Of a stretch of DNA of 32,813 nt, positions 8,124 to 16,242 are shown piece by piece. The DNA is from Pseudomonadota bacterium (GTDB lineage Bacteria; Myxococcota_A; UBA796; SXON01): the NCBI GenBank assembly GCA_005778355.1, contig SXON01000144.1, positions 1 to 32,813 of the forward strand. The letters are read 5' to 3'. Each line of letters starts with the position of its first letter. The first letter of the stretch is position 1. The translations under genes and the position numbers were made by a program. The notes beneath the pieces were generated by a model. It saw nothing but the letters and a program-made list of their open reading frames with translations. It was not told where the DNA came from and did not search any database.

Positions 8124-9109
8124 GCGCGGGTCTCGCTCGGGGTGGGCGTGCTCGCCGCGATCTCCTTCACCACGTCTTCCACGGCCACGCCGTCGAGCTG
8201 AGCCTCGGGGTGGAGCACGAGGCGATGACGAAGGGCCGGGCCGAGCAGCTCCTTCACGTCGTCGGGGATGACGAAGTCGCGCCCCTCGGCGGCGGCGAGC
8301 ACCTGCGCGCCCCGCAAGAGGGCGATGGACGCCCGCGGCGAAGCACCGAGGTACACCGCCCGGTGTTCACGGGTGCGGGCCACGATCTCCGCGATCCAGG
8401 TGACGACCGCCGGCGCACAGCGCACCGTGCGCACCATGTCTTGCCACCGGGTGACGCCCTCGGCGTCGAGACGGGCCACGAGACCTACGCGGTCGAGATC
8501 GGCCACGTCGAAGCCCTTGAGGTGGGCCTCGAGGATCTCCACCTCCACCTCGCGTGGAGGGGGCGCCATCACGACCTTCAGCATGAAGCGGTCGAGCTGC
8601 GCCTCGGGCAAAGGCCAGGTGCCCTCCGACTCCACCGGGTTCTGGGTGGCGATGGTGAAGAAGGGTCGCGACAGGGCGCGGGTGGCGCCGTCCGTGGTCA
8701 CCTGCCGGTCGGCCATGGCCTCCAGCAAGGCGGCCTGCGTGCGCGCCGGCGTGCGGTTGATCTCGTCGGCGAGCAAGACCTCGGTGAAGACGGGGCCAGC
8801 CACAAACTCGAAGGCGTTGGCCTTCTGGTTGTAAATGTTGCCGCCCGTCACGTCGGCCGGCATCAGGTCTGGCGTGAACTGGATGCGGCGAAAGCGACAT
8901 CCGAGCGAGGCGGCGAGCGAACGCGCGAGCAGCGTCTTGCCCACGCCGGGCAAGCCTTCCACCAGCACATGCCCACCCGCGAAGACAGCCGCGAGCGCGA
9001 GGCGCACCGCGTCTTCCTGACCGCGCAGGGCGCGTCCCATCTCGGCGGCCACGCTGTCGAAGAGCGGACCGAAGTCCGCTAGGCTCGACTGTCCCGATCC
9101 AACTTCCAC
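8120..9109 (-). CDS. MoxR family AAA+ ATPase
   Basis: A 329-residue AAA+ ATPase of the MoxR group, thought to act as a chaperone that inserts cofactors or remodels VWA-containing partners. Walker A is GLPGVGKT (about 52-59), Walker B is LLADEINR (about 112-119), with the MoxR-typical TPDLMPADVTGG between them. Sensor-1 is ATQNPVESEGTWPLPEAQLDRF, given here only to mark position (about 154-175), and a C-terminal GASPRASIALL helix carries sensor 2. The GTG start at 9109 gives a 31-base overlap with the upstream gene. It is flanked by DUF4350-like and DUF58 genes, the standard MoxR neighbourhood. Confidence 0.96.
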   Translation of the reverse strand: MEVGSGQSSLADFGPLFDSVAAEMGRALRGQEDAVRLALAAVFAGGHVLVEGLPGVGKTLLARSLAASLGCRFRRIQFTPDLMPADVTGGNIYNQKANAFEFVAGPVFTEVLLADEINRTPARTQAALLEAMADRQVTTDGATRALSRPFFTIATQNPVESEGTWPLPEAQLDRFMLKVVMAPPPREVEVEILEAHLKGFDVADLDRVGLVARLDAEGVTRWQDMVRTVRCAPAVVTWIAEIVARTREHRAVYLGASPRASIALLRGAQVLAAAEGRDFVIPDDVKELLGPALRHRLVLHPEAQLDGVAVEDVVKEIAASTPTPSETRA

Positions 9110-10845
9110 AGTTCCTCCAGGAGCAAGAGATCGTCGCTCGACGCGCCGGCCGAAGGGTCGAGCGCTCGCGCACGAGAAATGAGTCGCGACACACTATCGA
9201 CGGGACGCCCGGCGCGCTGGGCCACCGCATGAGCCAGAGACGCATCGTCCACGGCGCGCAGCCGGCGTCGCCAACGATCCAGCGTCCAGCGCGCATAGCT
9301 CGCCGCGACGTGCTGGCTGGCCCCCGCCCGGGCGAAGGTCCGCGCCACCGCCCGCAGGTGCTCGACGAAGTCGCGACGCGAAGGCGCGACCGGGTCGCGG
9401 GGCGGGGCGAAGCTGCGTCCCCGCCACCAGCCGAAGAGCAGGACCAGCGCGGCGAAATGCAACAAGAAAGGCCAGAGGCCGGCGGCGGCGAAGCTCTCGG
9501 CGAGGGTCGGGTCGGGTCGCGGGGCGATGGCCACCGTCGCGCCGTGGTTCTGGATGAGCTGCCAGAGCGCGTTGCTGTTGGCTGGCTGCAAGAGCGAGGC
9601 GTCGTCGAGGAAACCCGGGATACAAACCACGTAGAGCCATTGGGGGGCCTCGGTCGTGCCGCCCACGGTGACCGCGGCGATCACCGGCACACCCTCGGCG
9701 TCCCGCGCGTGCACCGCGTAGCCCCCCGTCACGCCACAAGCCCCGTAGGGCGTCACCAGCGACACCCCGTCTTCCGTCGTCACCGGTCGTTGTTCGTCGA
9801 GCTCCCGGACATCGGCGGATGCGGGCGCGTAGGCCGAGAGGTCGTCGCCCGTCACCACGATGGCCACGCGCCCCTGCGCCGCGTAGTCGGTGGCCCAGCG
9901 CCACTGCGCGGCCGGGTTGTCCTCCATGTCGACGATGGCCACGTCGGCGAAGTCGGCGCTCTCGGCGACGGAGAGTTCCTGCGCCACGATCCAGCTCTCC
10001 AGGAGCCGGTGATCGGTCGCCCCGGCCTGCGCCACGGCGGGCCACCCCACCAGAACGCCCAGCAAGACTAGTCGCGCCAGGCGGGCACCCGCGTCGAGCG
10101 CGGCGCGGGCCATCGACGGGTCGAGCGCGCGCTGGGCGTAGCGGTAGCGCTCGATGCCACGCGCGAGCTGCCGAAAGTCGGCCTGGAGCTGGCCGCTAAG
10201 CAAGCGCGCGTACTCCCGGTCCGTGCGCCCGGGTTCGAGGCGGATCGTGCCGTCGTCCGAGAGTCGCGACAGGGCGAGGGCGCGAAGACGGAGGAGGGCG
10301 GGCCCCACCCGCCCCGAGGCGGCCTCGGCGAGCGCGGCATCGACATCGTCGGGACCAGCGGGCGCCAAGGTCTCTGCCGACCCCGTCGTCACGGTCGCGG
10401 CGTCGTCGACGGGCGCCTCCTCCTCCTCGCCGCGCTGCCGACGCCAGGCCACGAGGCCAGCCAGGACGACCACCAGCGCGAGCGCCACCGGAAGGGCCGT
10501 GCCCACCGAACCGCAGCCCGCCAGCGTGCCGCCGCTTACCGCGGCGCCCTCGCAGCCCCCGCCGAGCGGCTCCGCCACCGCCCGGCTTCGCGCCTTGCGC
10601 GAACCGCGTCCACCCGTGCTGATTTTGCCGCTGGCCGAGGCGGCGGCTGCCTCGCAGCGAGCCGCCATCCCTGGACAGTCGGGCGGCACCGCGCGGCACC
10701 AGGCGCCGTCGCGAGGCAAGATCACCTGTTCCCGGGTGCACCATGTCTGCTCGCCGGCCAGGGAGGCCGCGACGTTCCGGTCGAAGGCCAGTGGATCGGG
10801 CGGATCGCCGTCCTCTGCAAGGGCGAGCGCGAGGGTGAGGATCAC
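9079..10845 (-). CDS. DUF4129-like / DUF4350-like fused membrane protein
   Basis: A 588-residue protein that appears to combine two partners usually encoded separately. Residues 1-10 form a short signal-like sequence (GTG start, MILTLALALA), followed by a Cys-containing exported segment, a transmembrane helix (about 116-134) and an acidic stretch. A cytosolic helical region with TDREYARLLSGQL resembles the DUF4129 C-terminus. A second hydrophobic segment (about 256-272) precedes a DUF4350-like domain, a GATase-like fold reading FADVAIVDME...YAAQGRVAIVVTGDD. Then come a last membrane helix (about 457-474) and the family's RSFAPPRDPVAPSRRDFVEHL tail. GTGA overlap with the upstream gene. The fusion is read directly; assignment to DUF4129 is weaker than to DUF4350. 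Confidence 0.78.
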   Translation of the reverse strand: MILTLALALAEDGDPPDPLAFDRNVAASLAGEQTWCTREQVILPRDGAWCRAVPPDCPGMAARCEAAAASASGKISTGGRGSRKARSRAVAEPLGGGCEGAAVSGGTLAGCGSVGTALPVALALVVVLAGLVAWRRQRGEEEEAPVDDAATVTTGSAETLAPAGPDDVDAALAEAASGRVGPALLRLRALALSRLSDDGTIRLEPGRTDREYARLLSGQLQADFRQLARGIERYRYAQRALDPSMARAALDAGARLARLVLLGVLVGWPAVAQAGATDHRLLESWIVAQELSVAESADFADVAIVDMEDNPAAQWRWATDYAAQGRVAIVVTGDDLSAYAPASADVRELDEQRPVTTEDGVSLVTPYGACGVTGGYAVHARDAEGVPVIAAVTVGGTTEAPQWLYVVCIPGFLDDASLLQPANSNALWQLIQNHGATVAIAPRPDPTLAESFAAAGLWPFLLHFAALVLLFGWWRGRSFAPPRDPVAPSRRDFVEHLRAVARTFARAGASQHVAASYARWTLDRWRRRLRAVDDASLAHAVAQRAGRPVDSVSRLISRARALDPSAGASSDDLLLLEELWKLDRDSRA

Positions 10846-11588
10846 CGGCGCACCCCGTCGCCCGAGGCGGCGCGCATGGCGAAGAAGACGTCGAGGGATT
10901 CCGCCCGCGTGCGCGCGTCGAGGTAGCCGGCGAAGCGCACTGCGGCGCGGAAGGGCTGCACCGCGAGCACGCCAAGGAGGCCGTAGACGCTGGGCTCGAA
11001 GGCGTCGGGGTTGGCGAAGAGCTCCGTGACCATCAAGAGGTCGCCGACAATCGCTCGGCCGCAGAGTTCACCCGCCACGAAGCCGAAAATGTCGGCGCCC
11101 CAGAGCCAGGCCGCCACGCCGAGCGGGTGGGCGCCCGGGGCCTCGCTCACCGCCGAGCCGCGCGCGAGCATGCCCGAGCCGGGGCGCTCCAGGATCGCCA
11201 CCTCCGGGAGAAAAACCGAGCGCCACGCCACCCAGAAGACCACCGGAAAAAAGCAGGCAGCCAGCGTGTAGCCGAGGGCCACGAGGAGCCCCACCAGCGT
11301 GCCGCGGCCGAGGTCGCCGACGAGCCCGCCCTGGGCCGGCGCGCCGCTCGCGCGTGCGCCGAGCGCCCGGGTGACCGGCACGTGCGCCGCCCTTCCCAGC
11401 AACCACGCGAGCCCGAGCCCCAGCCACGCGTCCTCCTTCCACGCCAGCGCGCCCAGCAGGAAGGCCACCGCGAGCAGGGGTAGTGCCCCGCGCGCGACCC
11501 GCCTGAACTCGGCGCGCAGGAGGACCACGCCGAGGTCGACGATCCCGCCTGTGTCGCGGGGACGCAGCGCCACGCCGCCCTCCATCAT
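10842..11588 (-). CDS. Multi-pass membrane protein of the MoxR cluster
   Basis: A 248-residue inner-membrane protein starting MMEGGVALRPRDTGG. Hydrophobic segments lie near 35-52, 55-68, 95-125 (long, Cys-Phe-Phe-Pro rich) and 160-180. The C-terminus YLDARTRAESLDVFFAMR resembles the cytosolic tail of membrane proteins that accompany DUF4129 and SpoIIM genes in MoxR clusters, where a similar Y.D.R.R.EG.D pattern ends the protein. The ATG at 11588 overlaps the upstream stop as ATGA, which decides this start over a much longer open frame that is antisense-like and not protein-like. Function unknown; probably a structural part of the membrane assembly. Confidence 0.78.
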   Translation of the reverse strand: MMEGGVALRPRDTGGIVDLGVVLLRAEFRRVARGALPLLAVAFLLGALAWKEDAWLGLGLAWLLGRAAHVPVTRALGARASGAPAQGGLVGDLGRGTLVGLLVALGYTLAACFFPVVFWVAWRSVFLPEVAILERPGSGMLARGSAVSEAPGAHPLGVAAWLWGADIFGFVAGELCGRAIVGDLLMVTELFANPDAFEPSVYGLLGVLAVQPFRAAVRFAGYLDARTRAESLDVFFAMRAASGDGVRR

Positions 11589-13306
11589 CGGCGCGCCATC
11601 GAAAACGCACCAGCGAGCCACGCGGCGAGCAGCGCACACTGCCCGAGCGCGAAGGCCGCCCGCACCGGGTCGGGCCAGGCCCACCCCGACCAGAAGCCCT
11701 CGATGCCGGCGGCGACGGCCAGCATGAGCGCCGAGCCGGCGGCGATGCGCGCCACGACCGGTCCGGCCGCGCGGAGCGACCCGACCAGCGTTCGCCCGCC
11801 TCGGTCGAGCACGGCGAGACCCAGTCGCAAGCCCGCGCCGCCGGCGATGATCAGCGCGCCGATCTCCCACGCGGTGTGCCCGGAGGTGAAACGCAGCAAG
11901 TTCCAGCCGTAGCCCATGGCGGAGAGGTGTCCCCCCACCGAGCCAATGAAGAGGCCGTTGTACACCAGCACCCAGGCGGTGCCGAGACCGAGGAAGATGC
12001 CGGCTGCCACCGAGCGCAGCGCGATGCCCGTGTTGTTGTACACGTAGAAACCAGCCATCTGCGCGTTGTCGGACTGCGAACGGTCCACGACCTCGGCGTA
12101 GGATTCCTCCATCTGCGCCCGCACCTCGGCGGGGATCACCCGGAAGGCGAAGCTCGGCTCGGCATAGGCGAGGGCGAAGCCCAGGACGAGCGGGGCAAGG
12201 AACAAGAACGCCGAGAGGGCGACCAACTTCCACTCCCGACGCACGTCGGCCGGGAACTGGGTGAACACGAGCCGACCCAGCGCGCCCACGTCGCGGAGCT
12301 CGAGGTCGGCGGGGTGCGCGTACAGCTCCGCGTGCGCCCGTGCGCACAGGGCTTGCACCTCGTCGACCGCCGCGGTGGGAACCGGTGCGTCGCGGAAACG
12401 ACCCAGGTCGGCGCAAGCATCGCGGTAACGCCGCACGATCGAGGCAGCGCGCGCGGGGTCGCCGCTCAGCGGCACGACCGCGTCGAGATCGCGCCGGAGC
12501 GCATCCCACGCCTCACGACGCCGGGCCACCAGCGCCGCCCCCGCCAACTCCTCCTCGCGGACGCGCTGGGCGATGAGCTCCAGGGCGCGCGAGGGGTCGA
12601 CTCGGCCGAGGCCGAGCCGGTCGAGCAAGCCGAGCACCGAGCGGCGAGCGACCGCGTCGGCCCACGTGGCGCCCATGCGCGGGCGCGCCGCGAGCCAGCT
12701 CTCGATCGCCCGGCGCAGGCGGGCGCTGAGCCTTAGCCGCGCGGGAAGAAGTCGCGACTCATCATGCCTCGCCGGTGTCAACGGCAGGACCTCCATCCGG
12801 GCGGTGACCCGCTGGTTCACCACCACGATGGTGCCCGCGACGCGGTCACCGAGCCGTCGGAACCGCGGGTCGATGGCCATCGCCACCAGGCCCACCACGT
12901 ACATCGCAGGCGCGGCGTCGGCGGCGCGAAGCAGGTTCCGGAGCGCGATCTCCCGGAGGCTCGCTGGGGCACCGTCTTCTCGCACCACCCTGAGTCCGAC
13001 CACGCGCTTGCCGGGCGAGGCGCCGCCGGGGAGTGACTCGAAGACGGTGAACCAGGCCCAGTCCAGCAAGAACAGCGCGAGCATGAAGGCGCCGGAGCCG
13101 AGGCCCTCGAGGCCCTCGACCGCCGAGCTGGCGCCGAGCGGGATCGAGAGCCCGATCACCACCACGGCGCGGATGGCGAAGTCCACCGCCCAGGCCACGG
13201 CCCGCGGCCCGATGCCAGCCACCTCCCAGCGGAAGCGCACGTGCTCGGGCGTCTCGATGTCTACCCGGGTGTCGAGGGGGGTCACGCGCCGCGCAGGATA
13301 AGCCAT
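11585..13306 (-). CDS. RDD domain-SpoIIM (DUF95) fusion membrane protein
   Basis: A 573-residue inner-membrane protein. The N-terminal RDD domain (about 25-165) shows WEVAGIGPRAVAWAVDFAIR, a helix LDWAWFTVFESLPGGASPGKRVVGLRVV, and RFRRLGDRVAGTIVV. A cytosolic helical linker (about 180-300) follows, then a SpoIIM-like domain: FPADVRREWKLVALSAFLF, the SpoIIM motif MAGFYVYNNTGIALRSVA, GLGTAWVLVYNGLFIG, and GHTAWEIGALIIAGGAG near the end. RDD and SpoIIM genes are usually adjacent but separate in MoxR clusters; here they are one gene. It is first in the coupled five-gene unit and starts 18 bases from a divergent gene. ATG at 13306 preferred over GTG at 13312. Confidence 0.9.
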   Translation of the reverse strand: MAYPARRVTPLDTRVDIETPEHVRFRWEVAGIGPRAVAWAVDFAIRAVVVIGLSIPLGASSAVEGLEGLGSGAFMLALFLLDWAWFTVFESLPGGASPGKRVVGLRVVREDGAPASLREIALRNLLRAADAAPAMYVVGLVAMAIDPRFRRLGDRVAGTIVVVNQRVTARMEVLPLTPARHDESRLLPARLRLSARLRRAIESWLAARPRMGATWADAVARRSVLGLLDRLGLGRVDPSRALELIAQRVREEELAGAALVARRREAWDALRRDLDAVVPLSGDPARAASIVRRYRDACADLGRFRDAPVPTAAVDEVQALCARAHAELYAHPADLELRDVGALGRLVFTQFPADVRREWKLVALSAFLFLAPLVLGFALAYAEPSFAFRVIPAEVRAQMEESYAEVVDRSQSDNAQMAGFYVYNNTGIALRSVAAGIFLGLGTAWVLVYNGLFIGSVGGHLSAMGYGWNLLRFTSGHTAWEIGALIIAGGAGLRLGLAVLDRGGRTLVGSLRAAGPVVARIAAGSALMLAVAAGIEGFWSGWAWPDPVRAAFALGQCALLAAWLAGAFSMARR

Positions 13307-13324
13307 CGCCACCCCGGAGTCTCC

Positions 13325-13849
13325 GTGTCGAGCGACAACCCGTTTGCGCCCCTCCCTTCCTCCAGCGTGAGCTCACCCTCGGGCACGGTCTACGCGGAGG
13401 GCAACGTGGTGGTGAGCCCGGTGACGGCCACCTGGCCAGCACGCTGCGTGCACTGCAACGCCAACGTGTCCGCCGCCGACTTCAAGGCCAAGCCGGTGTG
13501 GTACCCGAAGTGGGTGATCATCGTCTTCTTGTTGAGTCGACTGATCGGGTTGATCCTGTTCTTCTGGAAGCGCCGCGTGCTCGACCTCAACATCGGCCTG
13601 TGCGAGGAGCATCGTCGCAAGCGGAGCACGTGGATGTGGGGCGGCGGCGGCGCGGCGGCCTTCGGCTTCGTGGTGCTCGGCGTCGCGCTGGCCGCCGATA
13701 TGCCCGTCTTGATGATCGGCTTCGCGCTGTTGTTCCTGGGCGGGCTCATCGTGCTCGCCCTCGGCGCGCGCACCGTCACCCCGATGAGCGTGGAAGGCGA
13801 CATCGCCCGACTGAAGGTGGGGCAGCCGTTCCTCGAGTCGCTGCGCTAG
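13325..13849 (+). CDS. Small membrane protein with Cys-x-x-Cys, unknown function
   Basis: A 174-residue protein. The GTG at 13325 gives VSSDNPFAPLPSSS, a Ser/Pro-rich N-terminus, then a CVHCNANV zinc-ribbon-like pair, a hydrophobic helix (WVIIVFLLSRLIGLILFFW), CEEHRRKR with a third Cys and a His, and two further helices (about 108-125 and 127-147). The Cys/His arrangement either side of the first helix could bind a metal at the cytosolic face. I recognise a recurring hypothetical-protein pattern but no function. Its TAG stop shares CTAG with the stop of the convergent birA gene. A longer start at 13241 would run over the divergent gene and is not favoured. Confidence 0.72.
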   Translation: MSSDNPFAPLPSSSVSSPSGTVYAEGNVVVSPVTATWPARCVHCNANVSAADFKAKPVWYPKWVIIVFLLSRLIGLILFFWKRRVLDLNIGLCEEHRRKRSTWMWGGGGAAAFGFVVLGVALAADMPVLMIGFALLFLGGLIVLALGARTVTPMSVEGDIARLKVGQPFLESLR

Positions 13850-14502
13850 CCGCCAACCTCTCCCGTCAAGATCGCCACCCCGCCAACGATCAACGCCCCG
13901 TCGTCTCGGAGCGACGTCGCGAGGCCTTCCACCTCGCCAACGCGCACATGACGGCCGAGGGTATGCGCGCGCTCACGCCAGAGGTCGAGTCGTCCAGGGT
14001 GCGCCGACCACGCCAGGATCGCGCGGAGCACGTCGTCGAGCACCGCCTCGCGGTCTTGCGGTCCGCCACGCAAGCGGCGCAAGGACGTGGCGTTGGGCAG
14101 GCCGGGGAAGTCGAACTGGTTGACGTTGAGACCGAGGCCGAGGATCACATAGGCCACGCGATCACCGGCCGTCTCAAGCTCAGCGAGGAAACCCCCGAGC
14201 TTGTGACCGTCAGTGTCGACGAGATCGTTCGGCCATTTCACGAGGAGGTCGAGCGCGGTCGCGACGCCTGCGGCCGCGCCCAGCGTCAGGAGCGGCGCCT
14301 CCCGCACGGGTACCGGGGGGCGCAGGATGATGCTCAGCAGCAAGTTCTCCCCGGGGGAGGCCGCCCACCTGCGACCGAGCCTGCCCCGGCCCTGGGTCTG
14401 CGCGTCCGCGACGACCGTCGTCCCGTGAGGCGCGCCCGCCTCGGCGAGCGCGCGCGCCTCGACCTGCGTCGATGCCACCTCACCCCGCCGCTGCACCTGC
14501 AA
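13846..14502 (-). CDS. birA: Biotin-protein ligase (class I, no DNA-binding domain)
   Basis: Attaches biotin through biotinyl-AMP to the carrier lysine of biotin-dependent carboxylases. The 218-residue protein has VASTQVEARALAE, the adenylate loop QTQGRGRLGRRWAASPGENLLLS, given for position (about 35-57), KWPNDLV, the catalytic KLGGFLAE and ILGLGLNVNQ. The C-terminal SH3-like domain includes GRHVRVGEVEGLATSL. There is no N-terminal helix-turn-helix, so it cannot repress biotin genes as in E. coli. I chose the TTG at 14502 because it lies four bases after GGAGG; GTG at 14496 is an alternative. Longer frames upstream are not protein-like. Confidence 0.93.
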   Translation of the reverse strand: MQVQRRGEVASTQVEARALAEAGAPHGTTVVADAQTQGRGRLGRRWAASPGENLLLSIILRPPVPVREAPLLTLGAAAGVATALDLLVKWPNDLVDTDGHKLGGFLAELETAGDRVAYVILGLGLNVNQFDFPGLPNATSLRRLRGGPQDREAVLDDVLRAILAWSAHPGRLDLWRERAHTLGRHVRVGEVEGLATSLRDDGALIVGGVAILTGEVGG

Positions 14503-14555
14503 GCCGCCTCCGAAAGCCAGAGAGGAAGTCGATCCGGGGGTGGGGGAGAGCCCCA

Positions 14556-14584
14556 CGACGAGCGTGCTAGCAGCACGCTCGTCG
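14556..14584. terminator. Perfect 13-bp stem, 3-base loop hairpin
   Basis: CGACGAGCGTGCT is followed by AGC and its exact reverse complement. It lies in the 166-base gap between the PIN-PhoH gene and birA, both on the minus strand. The stem is long and GC-rich but has no U-tract on either side, so it may act with Rho or as a processing or stabilising hairpin instead of a classic terminator. Confidence 0.5.
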
Positions 14585-14631
14585 CCGGAAGGCGTAGGCC
14601 AAGGGCCGGAGCCTGGAGGGCATCGGGCGTT

Positions 14632-14663
14632 AGGGGGAGGGGGGCCCACGGCCCCCTCTCCCC
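14632..14663 (-). terminator. GC-rich hairpin just after the PIN-PhoH stop codon
   Basis: Reading along the minus strand, the stem begins six bases after the stop at 14669. A seven-base-pair core (GGCCCCC against GGGGGCC on the other arm, loop CAC or GTG) is extended by about five more pairs with one bulge. No T-run follows. Probably a 3' end structure of the PIN-PhoH mRNA. The second, perfect hairpin follows about 50 bases later. Confidence 0.45.
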
Positions 14664-14668
14664 TCCGC

Positions 14669-16048
14669 CTATAAGAGAGCCGCAGCGGCCTCCGCAAGCT
14701 GGCTACGCTCGCCCTTGCGCAGGGTCACGTGTCCGGCCATCGGCGAGTTGCGGAAGCGCTCCACCACGTAGGAGAGCCCGTTGCTGGTGGCGTCCACGTA
14801 GGGGTTGTCGATCTGGTAGCGGTCGCCGGTGAGCACCACCTTCGTGCCCTCGCCGGCGCGGGTGATCACCGTCTTCACCTCGTGGGGCGTGAGGTTCTGG
14901 CTCTCGTCGATCACGAGGTACTGGCGCGGCAAGGAGCGGCCGCGGATGTACGTGAGGGGTTCCACCTCGATGATCTTCTGGTCGAGCAGAGCCTGATAGT
15001 TGGGCACGTGCGGCTTGCCGGGCTGGGCACCGCGTCCGCCGTTGCCTCGCTCGTGCCCGGTGCCCGCGTTGTCCTCGCTGCCGCACAAGAGGTCGAGCGA
15101 GTCGAAGATGGGCTTCATCCACGGATTGAGCTTCTCGTCGAGGCTCCCCGGCAGGAAGCCGATGTCCTTGCCAAGCGGGAAGACCGGCCGCGCCACCACG
15201 AGGCGACGGTAACGTTTGTCGTCGGCCACCAGCTTGAGGCCGCAAGCCATGGCGAGGAGCGTCTTGCCCGTGCCCGCCATGCCGTCGAGGGTGACGAGGG
15301 CCACGCTGTCGTCGAGCAGGAGGTCGAGCGCGAAGAGCTGCTCGCGGTTGCGCGCGAAGATGCCCCAGACGCCTTCCTTGTGGCGAGCCACCAGCGTGAG
15401 TCGCTTCTGGCGCTGGTCGTAGCGGGCCATCGCCGTTTGTTGTGGATTGCCGACGTTTTTCAGGATGACGAACTGGTTGGGGCAGATGCCCTCCCCCTCG
15501 TCGCTGATGAAGCCGCGCTGGTAGATGTCGTTGACGACCTCGCCATCGACGTCGCGCTCGATCACACCGGTGTAAGCCTCGTCGAGCTCCACGTGCGCGT
15601 GCTCGAAGTCCTCGGCGTGCATGCCAAGCACCTCGGCCTTGATGCGCATGTTCGTATCGCGACTCACGAACACCACGAGCTGCTCGCCACCGAGCGAACT
15701 CTTCACCCGCATCGCGATGCGGAGGATGGTGTTGTCGGCGGTGTCGAGCGCGCCGGCGAAGAGCTCCCCGTGGTCGGAGGCGTCGCCGAGCTCAACCCGC
15801 AAGATCCCGCCGCCGGGCATGGGCACCCCCTGGCGGAGGTTGCCCTGCTCGCGCAGGGTGTCAAGCTGTCGCGACACGGTTCGCGCAGCGCGACCCCGCT
15901 CGTTCAACTCGCGCTTGAACTTGTCGACTTCCTCGAGGACCGTGATCGGCAGCACCAAGTCGTGTTCGTCGAACACGAAGAGGGCGCCTGGGTCGTGGAG
16001 GAGAACGTTGGTGTCGAGGACATAGGTCCGCTTGCCGGGACCGTGCAC
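14669..16048 (-). CDS. PIN domain-PhoH ATPase (PhoH2/YlaK-like)
   Basis: A 459-residue cytosolic fusion of a PIN RNase-like domain and a PhoH ATPase, a pair reported to act as RNA-unwinding nucleases. The PIN domain (about 8-150) has YVLDTNVLLHD, VLEEVDKFK with acidic residues, and FVSRDTNMRIKAE, giving the acidic active-site set. A linker leads to Walker A GMAGTGKT (about 256-263), VVARPVFPLGKDIGFLPGS and Walker B LVIDESQNLTPHE, followed by the sensor-like VVLTGDRYQIDNPY. A Gly/Arg-rich insert (about 326-345) interrupts the ATPase. The start is GTG at 16048 with no clear ribosome site, after a leader of roughly 160 bases. It is the second PhoH-family gene in the window. Confidence 0.94.
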   Translation of the reverse strand: MHGPGKRTYVLDTNVLLHDPGALFVFDEHDLVLPITVLEEVDKFKRELNERGRAARTVSRQLDTLREQGNLRQGVPMPGGGILRVELGDASDHGELFAGALDTADNTILRIAMRVKSSLGGEQLVVFVSRDTNMRIKAEVLGMHAEDFEHAHVELDEAYTGVIERDVDGEVVNDIYQRGFISDEGEGICPNQFVILKNVGNPQQTAMARYDQRQKRLTLVARHKEGVWGIFARNREQLFALDLLLDDSVALVTLDGMAGTGKTLLAMACGLKLVADDKRYRRLVVARPVFPLGKDIGFLPGSLDEKLNPWMKPIFDSLDLLCGSEDNAGTGHERGNGGRGAQPGKPHVPNYQALLDQKIIEVEPLTYIRGRSLPRQYLVIDESQNLTPHEVKTVITRAGEGTKVVLTGDRYQIDNPYVDATSNGLSYVVERFRNSPMAGHVTLRKGERSQLAEAAAALL

Positions 16049-16142
16049 GGATGCAGGGGGCAGGGGGGACTCCGGGGAGGAGACGGCGGGGCTGCCGAGG
16101 GCGGTGACGAGGGGAGGAGGAAGGGGCAGCAGGGAGCGGGTT

Positions 16143-16165
16143 GCACCGTTCCCGGGAAACGGTGC
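16143..16165. promoter_or_regulatory. Inverted repeat in the PIN-PhoH leader
   Basis: GCACCGTT and AACGGTGC are exact reverse complements around a seven-base centre CCCGGGA. The element lies about 95 bases upstream of the PIN-PhoH start and inside its predicted transcript, so it could be an operator-like site or a leader hairpin. Nothing in the sequence says which. Confidence 0.4.
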
Positions 16166-16214
16166 GCAGCGGGGAGCGGTCGGGCGTGGTGAAACCGCGC
16201 TCGACCTGAGCGCT

Positions 16215-16242
16215 ATCGTAGCAAACTTCGTTGACGCGTCAA
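16215..16242 (-). promoter_or_regulatory. Sigma70-like promoter of PIN-PhoH with palindromic -35
   Basis: On the minus strand TTGACG (16237-16242) and TACGAT (16215-16220) are separated by 16 bases. The -35 lies within a perfect 12-base palindrome TTGACGCGTCAA (16231-16242), which could bind a dimeric regulator overlapping the -35. The palindrome covers the last codons and stop of the upstream secreted-protein gene, so the promoter is partly inside coding sequence. Confidence 0.6.

Noticed and set aside
11589..12509. N-terminal extension of the MoxR-cluster membrane protein
   Set aside because: The extra 307 codons are Arg/Gly/Ala-rich out-of-frame SpoIIM sequence; the ATGA overlap gives a clear start at 11588.
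13846..14697. Longer birA with about 65 extra N-terminal residues
   Set aside because: The extension is Pro/Arg-rich, includes the 13-bp hairpin and lacks a DNA-binding domain; TTG at 14502 has the GGAGG site.
14729..16192. A 487-codon plus-strand open frame opposite the PIN-PhoH gene
   Set aside because: Same shadow effect; the minus strand has complete PIN and PhoH motifs.
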